From Candidatus Segatella caccae (GTDB lineage Bacteria; Bacteroidota; Bacteroidia; Bacteroidales; Bacteroidaceae): a stretch of 9,301 nucleotides of DNA. The stretch lies in contig USOQ01000085.1 of the NCBI GenBank assembly GCA_900556395.1, forward strand, positions 1 to 9,301. Direction: 5' to 3'. Position 1 is the first letter of the stretch; each line of letters opens with the position of its first letter. The notes beneath the pieces were generated by a model, which did not search any database, had not been told where the DNA came from, and saw only the letters and a program-made list of their open reading frames with translations. The position numbers were made by a program, and so were the translations under genes. Below, in pieces: positions 1 to 6,246 of the stretch.

Positions 1-1
1 T

Positions 2-91
2 TTTGCAAACATTTTGATGCAGAAAATGCAGGAAACCTACTTGAAGACAATAGCGCAAGGCAATAATGATGGCCGATATAAGGCTGTCTGA
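2..91 (+). CDS. possible C-terminal fragment of a rightward gene, cut by the window edge
   Basis: One plus-strand frame stays open from the window edge (codons from base 2) to a TGA at 89-91. It gives about 29 residues rich in Gln, Asn and Lys, ending NNDGRYKAV. A perfect hairpin terminator begins 36 bp after the stop, which fits the end of a rightward transcript and is the main support. A second frame (from base 1) is also open, to a TAA at 64-66, so the frame is not certain. I do not recognise a family in either reading, and no function can be given from so little sequence. Confidence 0.3.
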   Translation, partial: FANILMQKMQETYLKTIAQGNNDGRYKAV

Positions 92-126
92 TGGATACCC
101 CATCAACAGCCCTGCCTAAGGGATAA

Positions 127-172
127 TATACAACAAAAGCTGCTGATATGAATCAGCAGCTTTTGTTGTATA
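127..172. terminator. 21-bp perfect hairpin, probable bidirectional intrinsic terminator
   Basis: Arms 127-147 and 152-172 are exact reverse complements over 21 bp, around a 4-nt loop (148-151). The stem has a GCTGCTGAT-type core near the loop and an A/T-rich outer part. A transcript read in either direction therefore has a GC-rich upper stem followed by a U-rich distal arm (CTTTTGTTGTATA). It starts six bases past the last templated base of the tmRNA (178), and it also lies just past the stop of the possible rightward gene at 91. It most likely ends both transcripts. Confidence 0.85.
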
Positions 173-177
173 AGGAG

Positions 178-572
178 TGGAGCTGGAGGGATTCGAACCC
201 TCGTCCGCACAAGGAAACCATACGCTTTCTACACGCTTATTCCAGCCTTTGATTTTCGTGACATGGCAAGACCTGGACCACCAACCATGCCCTTATCCTC
301 TAAGACTTCACACTTGCAACGAGGCCTACAAGCGCTATTTCCGATTTACCTGCACCGCTTGATCAACAAGATTCGGAACCACATCCGTTGAGCGATGTCC
401 CGTTCCATCACCTTGTGACGGAATAAAGCTAATCTACTATACTTCGATTAAGCAGCGAGAGCGTAGTTATTTTCGCCAATTAATTGTTTGTTCACTAAGA
501 TTTAGGAGGTAGCCAACGAGCCTCCGCGTGCTTACATACCATCTCATCTCGCCGTCAAATCCAGTCAACCCC
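178..572 (-). ncRNA. ssrA: transfer-messenger RNA (tmRNA)
   Basis: tmRNA rescues stalled ribosomes with SmpB: it is charged with alanine, enters the A site and adds a degradation tag. The 5' end at 572 reads GGGGTTGACTGGATTTGACG, a typical tmRNA start. The 3' end has a T-arm with GGTTCGAATCCC and then CAGCTCC plus discriminator A at 178. GGGGTTG and CAGCTCC form a 7-bp acceptor stem containing the G3-U70 wobble pair that AlaRS recognises. The tag frame on the minus strand (477 to 448) reads GGC GAA AAT AAC TAC GCT CTC GCT GCT TAA, so the tag is (A)GENNYALAA, the Bacteroidetes type. CCA is not encoded (177-175 read CTC), so it must be added after transcription. Length is 395 nt, uninterrupted and one-piece. 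It has its own promoter (646-677) and terminator (127-172). Confidence 0.97.
448..477 (-). other. ssrA: tmRNA tag reading frame, peptide (A)GENNYALAA
   Basis: Within the tmRNA, the resume codon GGC at 477-475 opens a nine-codon frame ending in TAA at 450-448. After the tRNA-borne alanine the tag is GENNYALAA. The ALAA end is the general signal read by ClpXP-type proteases, and the GENNY start is characteristic of Bacteroidetes tags. Confidence 0.93.
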
Positions 573-609
573 GAATCTGCTTGCTTCTTTCATGATGGGA
601 AGATACAAA

Positions 610-645
610 CATCCCAATAGCCACTCACTCGTAACTATTGGGATG
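610..645. repeat. 11-bp perfect inverted repeat at the ssrA transcription start
   Basis: CATCCCAATAG (610-620) and CTATTGGGATG (635-645) are exact reverse complements separated by 14 nt. The right arm touches the -7 box of the ssrA promoter, so the repeat spans the predicted start site and the first ~30 nt of the leader that is removed from pre-tmRNA. It may be an operator, or a leader stem near the 5' processing site. The sequence alone does not decide. Confidence 0.6.
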
Positions 646-677
646 CAAAGATAGAATGATTATTTGATATCTCCAAA
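646..677 (-). promoter_or_regulatory. Bacteroidetes-type promoter for ssrA
   Basis: On the minus strand TTTG (677-674) is followed after 20 nt by TATCTTTG (653-646). This matches the primary sigma consensus of Bacteroidetes (TTTG at -33, TAnnTTTG at -7) with the expected spacing. Transcription would begin near 640, about 68 nt upstream of the mature tmRNA 5' end at 572, leaving a short leader for RNase P-type processing. Confidence 0.75.
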
Positions 678-724
678 TATTTTCTCAATTTTTTATTTTT
701 ATCGCCCTACTTTTTAAAAACGAC

Positions 725-1675
725 TCATCGTTTAAAGTTTATCGTTTGCGTGAACTTAGTCTTCATCACCTTGCCTCTCTCAGAACCAGGATTCCACTTG
801 GTGCGACTGCCAATGGCTGTTATGGTACGGATGGCTTCCATAGAAAGCACGGTCTTCACCTGAATATCAGCATCTTTCTGTTCAGAAGGACTCAGCTTAG
901 AGAAGGCTGCACCTGAGAGAGGCTGCCCCTGGTATTCCTTCACGGTGATATCCGACAGATTGCCTTCCTCATCAACGATGAATGAAAGCTTCACCTTGGC
1001 TGTAGCATGATACTTCTTTGCCACCTCTGGGAACTGGAGCTCTTCAGAGATAGCCTTGATCAAGGCTTTCTTTCCACCAGGATATTCTGCAGTCTGAATA
1101 TAGGGAGTAATCTTGCCAGCAGCTACAAGCTCGGCAATTTTCTTTTCCATATTGGCAGCCACCACAGTGGTATATGCCACCTTGCCCTCAGGGTCGATGA
1201 GATACATAGTAGGGAGCCACTGTATGTTATAAGCCTTGGAGATATTGGTTTCCTTCCACTTCTTGTACTCGCTAAACATGCTCCACTTAATCTCATTCTC
1301 TGCGCGGAACGCCTTCAGCTTCTCCTTGTCGGTGTCGAAGGACACGCCGATGAGCTTTACAAGGCTACGATATTTCTTATAGATATTCTTCACCTCAGGA
1401 ATCTCCTTGCGACAGTCGGGACACCAGGTTGCCCAGAAGTCGAGCACTACCCAACAGCCTGGACGCAACAATGTGCCTTCCTGATGGGTGCTGTAAGAAG
1501 ACAAAGAAAGAGCAGGCTGGTCGGCTTTGGCTTTCTTGAGTACAAAATCGGGAGCTTGAGTTCCCACTTTGAGCAGACCTTGGGTGTACTTGGCATCAAG
1601 GTCGTCGGCACTCTGTGCCGATGCTCCTAAACTGCATACGGCAAGCAGGAGCAATGAAAAGATTGTTTTCTTCAT
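725..1675 (-). CDS. secreted TlpA-like thioredoxin fused to a TonB C-terminal-like domain
   Basis: A 316-residue protein in three parts. Residues 1-21 are a Sec signal peptide (MKK, hydrophobic run, ASA-Q cleavage site). The Cys in LAVC lacks the small residue needed at -1 for a lipobox. Residues ~35-185 are a thioredoxin-like domain of the TlpA/AhpC-TSA class: GTQAPDF entry motif, redox CxxC in FWATWCPDC (C85, C88) and cis-proline in WLPT (P155). Residues ~198-316 resemble TonB_C: YPGGKKALIKAI, KVKLSFIVDEEGNLSDITV, EAIRTI, KW-PG-RGK and a closing FTQTINFKR. The likely role is periplasmic or cell-surface disulfide/thiol chemistry. The TonB-like domain may bind a partner in the envelope, but there is no membrane anchor for energy coupling. 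I start at 1675 because the signal peptide begins cleanly there; an in-frame ATG at 1690 would add MYKQL. No promoter consensus is seen directly upstream, so cotranscription with the OPT gene is possible. Confidence 0.9.
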   Translation of the reverse strand: MKKTIFSLLLLAVCSLGASAQSADDLDAKYTQGLLKVGTQAPDFVLKKAKADQPALSLSSYSTHQEGTLLRPGCWVVLDFWATWCPDCRKEIPEVKNIYKKYRSLVKLIGVSFDTDKEKLKAFRAENEIKWSMFSEYKKWKETNISKAYNIQWLPTMYLIDPEGKVAYTTVVAANMEKKIAELVAAGKITPYIQTAEYPGGKKALIKAISEELQFPEVAKKYHATAKVKLSFIVDEEGNLSDITVKEYQGQPLSGAAFSKLSPSEQKDADIQVKTVLSMEAIRTITAIGSRTKWNPGSERGKVMKTKFTQTINFKR

Positions 1676-1703
1676 AAGTTGTTTATACATTATTGTAAGT
1701 TCA

Positions 1704-1836
1704 GAAGTTAAAGGAGTTAAAGAAGTTATCGCTCCCTACGGTCGCTGAGGAGTTAAGACAATAGTCTTTTGGGCGTAGTTTTTAAGCAGTAAGACATACG
1801 CCTTAACTCCTTAACTTCTTTAACTACTCTAACTTC
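1704..1836. repeat. structured intergenic inverted repeat with iterated AGTTAA-type arms
   Basis: Left arm 1704-1728 and right arm 1812-1836 pair over 25 positions with two mismatches. The arms are themselves iterated units (GAAGTTA, GGAGTTA, GAAGTTA). The pairing extends inward if a 19-nt bulge (1729-1747, containing two TCGCT copies) is skipped: AGGAGTTAAG then matches the complement of CTTAACTCCT at 1802-1811. Smaller stems sit inside (AGACAATAGTCT; GCGTA...TACGC). There is no coding frame. The form resembles a dispersed intergenic palindromic element (REP/MITE-like), and it lies between the OPT and thioredoxin-TonB_C genes, where it could also act as a terminator or attenuator. Confidence 0.6.
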
Positions 1837-1865
1837 CGCACATGAAAAACTTCAGTATATGACCT

Positions 1866-3839
1866 TTATTTCTTCGTAGCCTTCACGAAATAGGTAATGA
1901 GGAGGGCATAAGCGATGAGCGAGCAAACCTCAGACAAAGGATTGGTCCACCAGCTGTCAGCAACACTCACCTCGATGCCACCAAACTTGAGCAGCGCACT
2001 CACCACACCCATCAAGGCACCTCCGGCAATAAAACCACTGGCAATGAGTGTACCCTTCTCGCCACGCTCCTTGTTTACCTGAGCGTCTTTAGAACGAGAA
2101 GTAATCCACCAGTTAATGGCTCCACCTACAACAAGAGGCACATTGAGTTCGAGAGGGATAAACATACCCAAGGCAAAAGCCAAGGCTGGAATCTTGAAAT
2201 AGGTAAGCACGATGGCCAACAAGGCTCCGATGCCATAAAGCACCCAGGGTGCTCCTACTCCATTCATCAACGGGTCGATAACTGCTGCCATGGCATTGGC
2301 TTGAGGTGCAGCCAACGAACCTGAAGCGAAACCATAAGTCTCGTTCAAGAGCATCATCACACCGCCTACAGTAGCTGCACTCACCAAGGTGCCAAGGAAC
2401 TTCCAACTCTCCTGCTTCTTGGGAGTAGTACCCAGCCAGTAACCTATCTTCAAGTCGGTAATGAACGAACCTGCCACAGAAAGTGCAGTACATACCACAC
2501 CACCCATGATGAGAGCCGCCAACATACCGCCAGGACCTCTCAAACCGACTGCCACCATTACCACAGAGGCAAAGATGAGCGTCATCAACGTCATGCCCGA
2601 GACAGGGTTACTACCCACGATTGCTATGGCATTAGCTGCTACCGTAGTAAAGAGGAATGCGATGACGGCTACCAGCAGAATGGCGATAACGGCAAAGAGC
2701 AGATTGCCATCCATCACACCAAACCAGAAGAAAAGGAAGGTGACAAGAATGCAAACCAGCGAACCGACACCGATGATCTTGAATGAGATGTCGCGCTGTG
2801 TACGCTTCACCTCCTCATCGACACCACTCTTGCCTTTTAACTCCTTGGCTGCCAAACCTACAGCTCCCTTGATAATACCCCAGCTCTTGATGATACCGAT
2901 GATACCAGCCATGGCAATGCCACCGATACCGATACTGCGAGCATAGGCACGGAAAATCTCCTCGGGCGACATCGCTCCTACAGTTGAGGTAATGGAAGGA
3001 TCCCAAGCATTGAGCACCTGGTCGTGGAAAAGCAGACTCATACCAGGAACGATGAGCCACCATACAGCCAATGAGCCAAAACAGATGTAAAGCGCATACT
3101 TCAGACCGACGATGTAACCCAAGCCCAATACAGCAGCACCCGTATTCACCTTAAACACGAGTTTTGCTTTGTCGGCAAGGTCACATCCCCAGCCTACCAC
3201 ACGACTTGTAAAATTCTCATTCCACCAGCCGAAGCTTGCCACGATGAAGTCGTACAAACCTCCCACCAGTCCTGCTATGAGCAAAGGCTTGGCCTGGTCG
3301 CCTCCCTTGGCTCCGCTCACAAGTACCTGTGTGGTGGCAGTAGCCTCAGGGAAAGGATACTTACCATGCATGTCGCTCACAAAATACTTACGGAAAGGTA
3401 TAAGGAACAAGATTCCCAAAACGCCTCCGAGAGCAGAAGCTAAGAATATCTTCATAAACGAAGTAGTCATCTCAGGATACTTGGCCTGCAGGATATAGAT
3501 GGCAGGCAGGGTAAAGATGGCTCCCGCCACCACGGCACCCGAACAGGCTCCAATACTCTGTATGATGACATTCTCACCCAATGCCTTATTACGCTTAGTA
3601 GCAGTACTTACTCCTACAGCTATAATAGCGATAGGGATGGCAGCCTCGAACACCTGACCTACCTTCAGTCCAAGATAAGCAGCTGCCGCAGAAAAGACGA
3701 CAGCCATCACAATACCCCAGGTTACCGACCACACATTGACCTCTGGATAAGCCTTATCGGGGCCCATCAAAGGCTCATACTGTTCGCCGTCCTTCAGTTC
3801 ACGGAAGGCATTCTCAGGGAGGTTCATTTCTTCTTTCAT
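1866..3839 (-). CDS. OPT-family oligopeptide/metal-chelate transporter
   Basis: A 657-residue polytopic inner-membrane protein, the usual length for prokaryotic OPT proteins, with roughly 14-16 hydrophobic segments. Family-like features in order: PEVNVWSVTWG and the first membrane span (residues 32-58), AYLGLKVGQVFEAAIP (54-69), ALGENVIIQSIG (86-97), HGKYPFPEATA (158-168), VGSNPVSGMT (408-417), GLRGPGGM (432-439), FITDLKIGYWLG (459-470) and IPALAFALGMFIPLELNVP (550-568). OPT proteins are thought to import small peptides or peptide-like metal chelates by cation symport. The substrate of bacterial members is mostly unproven, so none is assigned here. The gene starts 50 bp after the epimerase gene on the same strand, with no promoter consensus between, so the two probably share a transcript. 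An ATG five codons in is an alternative start. Confidence 0.93.
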   Translation of the reverse strand: MKEEMNLPENAFRELKDGEQYEPLMGPDKAYPEVNVWSVTWGIVMAVVFSAAAAYLGLKVGQVFEAAIPIAIIAVGVSTATKRNKALGENVIIQSIGACSGAVVAGAIFTLPAIYILQAKYPEMTTSFMKIFLASALGGVLGILFLIPFRKYFVSDMHGKYPFPEATATTQVLVSGAKGGDQAKPLLIAGLVGGLYDFIVASFGWWNENFTSRVVGWGCDLADKAKLVFKVNTGAAVLGLGYIVGLKYALYICFGSLAVWWLIVPGMSLLFHDQVLNAWDPSITSTVGAMSPEEIFRAYARSIGIGGIAMAGIIGIIKSWGIIKGAVGLAAKELKGKSGVDEEVKRTQRDISFKIIGVGSLVCILVTFLFFWFGVMDGNLLFAVIAILLVAVIAFLFTTVAANAIAIVGSNPVSGMTLMTLIFASVVMVAVGLRGPGGMLAALIMGGVVCTALSVAGSFITDLKIGYWLGTTPKKQESWKFLGTLVSAATVGGVMMLLNETYGFASGSLAAPQANAMAAVIDPLMNGVGAPWVLYGIGALLAIVLTYFKIPALAFALGMFIPLELNVPLVVGGAINWWITSRSKDAQVNKERGEKGTLIASGFIAGGALMGVVSALLKFGGIEVSVADSWWTNPLSEVCSLIAYALLITYFVKATKK

Positions 3840-3889
3840 CGTTTCTATATAATAATATGTGTTACGTATAAAATATGATTAACCAATCA

Positions 3890-4759
3890 TTATTTCTCTA
3901 TCGTAATAGTATACTCGCTCATGAAGCTGGCACCAGGCTGCAAGCTATTCATGAGATACTTGTCCTTGAACTCGCCGTCATACTCTGCCCAGTCATGAAG
4001 ACCATACCAAGGTTCGATGCACACAAAGGGAGCATGCTTGCCTGTAGGACTCCAGATACCCACAGCAGGAGTCTTGATGTCGAGAGAGAGATGGGGCTGA
4101 CCTGCCTCATCGAGAAGAGTAATCTTTTTGAGCTGACTACGATCGAAGATTACGGCATCATCAGCAAAACTATCTTCAGTAAACGACCATACACCATTCT
4201 CCGTAGCTACCTTGTGATATCCCTCAACAACGCAACCACCCACATTACCATAGAGGCGCTCAGGCTCGGCATTATCAAACTTCAACTGTCCCTTCAGTTG
4301 CTTACCCTTCACAGCACCAGGAACAAGGAAAGCAGGATGACCACCAATCTGGAAGTAGATTTGCTTGTCGTCAGTATTGGCAACATGCCAGATAACATGC
4401 AACTTCTTACCCTCCAAGCGATAAGAGATGGCTAAGTTGAAGTGATAAGGATAATCCTTGAGTGTAGCCTCATTGTCGGTCAGTGCAAATGTGATGCGGT
4501 CTTCGCTCTTACTGATGAGCTGAAACTCTGTATCACGTGCAAAGCCATGACGCCCCAACTGAAATTCCTTGCCATCCACACGATAGGTATCTTTCCACAA
4601 GCCGCAGACGATAGGGAAAAGTATAGGAGAATGGCGATTCCAGTACTGCTCGTCGCCGTCCCAAAGATATTCGTTACCTTGAGCATCCTTAATGCTCTGA
4701 AGTTCTGCTCCAAGAGAAGAGATCTCTACTGTGAGCTGGTCATTCTTGATCTGTTCCAT
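3890..4759 (-). CDS. aldose 1-epimerase family protein (LacX-like)
   Basis: A 289-residue cytoplasmic beta-sandwich protein of the galactose mutarotase superfamily. Members interconvert alpha and beta anomers of free aldoses or act on related sugar substrates. Residues matching the active site: H71 in LGRHGFAR, H141 in QIGGHPAF and the catalytic glutamate E249 in CIEPWYG. The N-terminal ISSLGAELQSI and EYLWDGDEQYW are typical of the LacX branch rather than classical GalM, so the sugar is not determined. I start at the ATG at 4759. The reading frame runs back to a TTG at 4795, but the 12 added residues (Asn/Lys/Gln rich) look like untranslated leader and no family member needs them. A promoter lies at ~4826-4857, and the OPT gene follows 50 bp downstream, suggesting a two-gene operon. 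Confidence 0.9.
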   Translation of the reverse strand: MEQIKNDQLTVEISSLGAELQSIKDAQGNEYLWDGDEQYWNRHSPILFPIVCGLWKDTYRVDGKEFQLGRHGFARDTEFQLISKSEDRITFALTDNEATLKDYPYHFNLAISYRLEGKKLHVIWHVANTDDKQIYFQIGGHPAFLVPGAVKGKQLKGQLKFDNAEPERLYGNVGGCVVEGYHKVATENGVWSFTEDSFADDAVIFDRSQLKKITLLDEAGQPHLSLDIKTPAVGIWSPTGKHAPFVCIEPWYGLHDWAEYDGEFKDKYLMNSLQPGASFMSEYTITIEK

Positions 4760-4825
4760 TTGTTTTTTGTTGTTTGGTTTTTGAGATGTATTCAAGTTTT
4801 AGATGCTTTATCTCTAACATCAGCG

Positions 4826-4857
4826 CAAAGATACAATTTATTTTCGGAAAAGTAACA
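4826..4857 (-). promoter_or_regulatory. probable promoter for the epimerase-OPT operon
   Basis: On the minus strand TATCTTTG (4833-4826) matches the Bacteroidetes -7 box TAnnTTTG. At the expected -33 distance (about 4853-4858) only a degenerate TTGTTAC-like stretch is found. Transcription would start near 4819 and leave a ~60-nt A-rich leader before the ATG at 4759. Confidence 0.55.
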
Positions 4858-4908
4858 ACATGAACCATTTCTTTTGTTATTTTTTTCTCTTTTCTCGGAT
4901 AAAAGATG

Positions 4909-4916
4909 TACTTTTG
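4909..4916 (+). promoter_or_regulatory. probable -7 box for the EamA transporter gene
   Basis: TACTTTTG matches TAnnTTTG on the plus strand. About 20 nt upstream there is only a T-rich tract, not an exact TTTG. The start site would be near 4923, giving a ~75-nt leader before the ATG at 4998. It lies 76 bp from the opposite-strand -7 box at 4826-4833, so this is a divergent promoter region. It also argues against the upstream in-frame ATG at 4860, which lies before the predicted start site. Confidence 0.5.
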
Positions 4917-4997
4917 CTGGCCGAAAAAGAAATAAGCCTAACACACTCTATAGGAGTAAGGAAAGAGAAGAAAAATAGTAATATTACATTAATAGAA

Positions 4998-5891
4998 ATG
5001 AAACAACAACCTACAAGCAACAACACTATAAAAGGTTTTGCTGCAGCAGTCGTTGCTGCTATTTGTTATGGTACAAACCCATTAGGAACGCTGGAACTTT
5101 ATGCCGATGGCTTCAACTCAGGTACAGTGCTCAGCTACCGGTACGGACTGGCAGTACTCATGTTTGCCATCATCATGCTGGTGCACAGAGAGAGTTTTGC
5201 CATCAAATGGGGCCATGCCATTAAATTCGCCCTCTTGGGAACATTTTTCGCCCTTTCATCCATCACCCTTTATGTTAGCTTTATCTACATGGCAGCAGGT
5301 ATTGCCAGCACGTTACTCTTCGTCTACCCCATCATGACAGCATTGCTGATGACTGCTTTCTTTCACGAGAAAGTGACATGGAGCACGTCAATGGCCATTA
5401 TTTTGGCTGTGGCAGGTGTAGGTATGCTCTATCAAGGCGATGGCAATGCCAAACTCAGCACAGCTGGTTTCTCTCTTGTCATGGCTTCATCATTGCTTTA
5501 TGCCATCTACATCATAGCCGTCAACCAATGGCAAACCAATATGTCGAGTCTGAAGTTTACCTTTTGGATTTTGGTATTCTGTTTCATGGCTATTTTAGTG
5601 TTTGCATGGCTATCGGGCAATCATTTACAGATGCTTCACACGCCCACACAATGGGCTTGTGCTGTGCAGTTGGCTTTGCTGCCTACAGTACTCTCACTCT
5701 TCTTCATGACCATCTCGATCAACCTGATAGGCTCTACCCCTTCTGCCATCATGGGAGTGCTCGAACCTGTTACAGCCGTCTGCATCGGCGTATTAATCTT
5801 TGGCGAGGCATTCTCGTTGCGACTGGGTATAGGTATCCTACTGATCTTAGCTGGTGTTGTGCTTATCATACTCAGAAAAAGGCAGTCGTAA
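4998..5891 (+). CDS. EamA/DMT-superfamily transporter
   Basis: A 297-residue inner-membrane protein with ten predicted membrane segments arranged as two tandem EamA repeats (residues ~14-146 and ~157-293), the standard drug/metabolite transporter fold. Repeat 1 has the start GFAAAVVAAICYGTNP, LSYRYGLA at the second helix, ASTLLFVYPIMTALL at the fourth, and HEKVTW. Repeat 2 ends with the typical SAIMGVLEPVTAVCIGVLIFGE (248-269) and a C-terminal IILRKRQS. Members export or import small metabolites such as amino acids, nucleosides or sugars; the substrate cannot be read from the sequence. I choose ATG 4998. The frame is open back to an ATG at 4860, but the extra 46 residues (FFCYFFLFSRIK..., Lys/Glu rich) span the promoter and break the normal EamA start. 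Its neighbours are divergent (epimerase) and convergent (HTCS), so it is probably monocistronic. Confidence 0.92.
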   Translation: MKQQPTSNNTIKGFAAAVVAAICYGTNPLGTLELYADGFNSGTVLSYRYGLAVLMFAIIMLVHRESFAIKWGHAIKFALLGTFFALSSITLYVSFIYMAAGIASTLLFVYPIMTALLMTAFFHEKVTWSTSMAIILAVAGVGMLYQGDGNAKLSTAGFSLVMASSLLYAIYIIAVNQWQTNMSSLKFTFWILVFCFMAILVFAWLSGNHLQMLHTPTQWACAVQLALLPTVLSLFFMTISINLIGSTPSAIMGVLEPVTAVCIGVLIFGEAFSLRLGIGILLILAGVVLIILRKRQS

Positions 5892-5932
5892 AAAAAAAAC
5901 AAACTTTTATCTACAGCCCAAGGGCTAATAAA

Positions 5933-5969
5933 GGGGGTGCATCTAAACATCACGTTTAAATGCACCCCC
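5933..5969. terminator. strong 16-bp hairpin between convergent transcripts
   Basis: Arms 5933-5948 (GGGGGTGCATCTAAAC) and 5954-5969 pair at 15 of 16 positions around a 5-nt loop. A small AGCCC-AA-GGGCT hairpin (5915-5926) lies beside it. Read leftward the stem is followed by TTTATT and, further on, a T10 run (5899-5890). Read rightward it is followed by ATACAATAATC with no U-tract. It therefore suits a leftward transcript best, though it may also block the EamA transcript, whose stop is 41 bp upstream. Confidence 0.65.
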
Positions 5970-6100
5970 ATACAATAATCTAACTACCTAAAAAAAAAAA
6001 CAAATACTACCTTATATTAACTAAAAACCTAACTTCTTGTATAAATGTTTGCGCTCTCGTTGTTTAGAGAGTAAGAGAAATCGTTCCCTTTAGCTTTTGA
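5970..6100 (-). ncRNA. candidate leftward non-coding transcript or orphan leader
   Basis: This gene-free stretch begins just downstream of a leftward promoter (6104-6135) and runs to the 5933-5969 hairpin, giving a transcript of about 130-165 nt. The only ATG-started minus-strand frame here begins in the hairpin and runs antisense through the EamA gene, so no real coding sequence is seen. Visible structure: a CTCTC...GAGAG stem (6052-6069 region), a T-rich middle and a T11 run (6000-5990). It could be a small RNA, or the promoter and leader of a gene that has been lost. I do not recognise an RNA family. Confidence 0.35.
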
Positions 6101-6103
6101 TTG

Positions 6104-6135
6104 CAAAATTACAAACAAAGCATACAAGGGTAAAT
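6104..6135 (-). promoter_or_regulatory. leftward promoter without a visible gene
   Basis: TAATTTTG on the minus strand (6111-6104) matches the TAnnTTTG -7 box. TTTA (6134-6131), 19 nt upstream of it, is one base from the TTTG -33 box. The start would be near 6097. It lies downstream of the HTCS gene and points toward the convergent EamA gene, so it serves no recognised gene in the window. Confidence 0.45.
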
Positions 6136-6138
6136 AAG

Positions 6139-6201
6139 AAATCGTTCATAGAATAATAAAAATGTTCAGAAACAACATATTTACCACTCTATGAACGATT
6201 T
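6139..6201. repeat. 14-bp perfect inverted repeat, 35-nt loop
   Basis: AAATCGTTCATAGA (6139-6152) and TCTATGAACGATTT (6188-6201) are exact reverse complements. The loop contains a further ATGTT/AACAT pair. AAATCGTTC also occurs a third time, as part of an 11-bp direct repeat AGAAATCGTTC (6076-6086 and 6137-6147). It lies 46 bp past the HTCS stop, so it may act as the leftward transcription terminator of that gene, although only a short U-rich tail (CTTATTT) follows. A protein-binding site is the other reading. The remaining bases 6202-6246 hold only weak hairpins (GGAT-AAAAA-ATCC at 6226-6238). Confidence 0.6.
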
Positions 6202-6246
6202 GCAATATATTCCGAATAAATAATCGGATAAAAAATCCTTTTTCGC

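Noticed and set aside
177..362. A 61-codon plus-strand frame beginning MELEGFEPS
   Set aside because: It is the complement of the tmRNA tRNA-like 3' domain; this MELEGFEP-type start is a classic artefact of reading through T-arm sequence.
711..733. A short stem AAACGA-N4-TCGTTT followed leftward by T5 at the end of the thioredoxin-TonB_C gene
   Set aside because: Only 6 bp, A/T-rich and overlapping the stop codon; too weak to call a terminator from sequence alone.
1007..1630. A 207-codon plus-strand open frame
   Set aside because: Antisense to the thioredoxin-TonB_C gene, no domain signature.
4860..4997. N-terminal extension of the EamA protein from ATG 4860
   Set aside because: The extension covers the predicted -7 box and start site, and gives a Lys/Phe-rich segment foreign to EamA proteins; ATG 4998 gives the standard length.
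5636..5971. A 111-codon minus-strand frame starting inside the terminator hairpin
   Set aside because: It overlaps the EamA gene antisense, starts within a 16-bp hairpin and reads poly-Phe through a T10 run. It is not a credible gene, though the transcript itself may exist.
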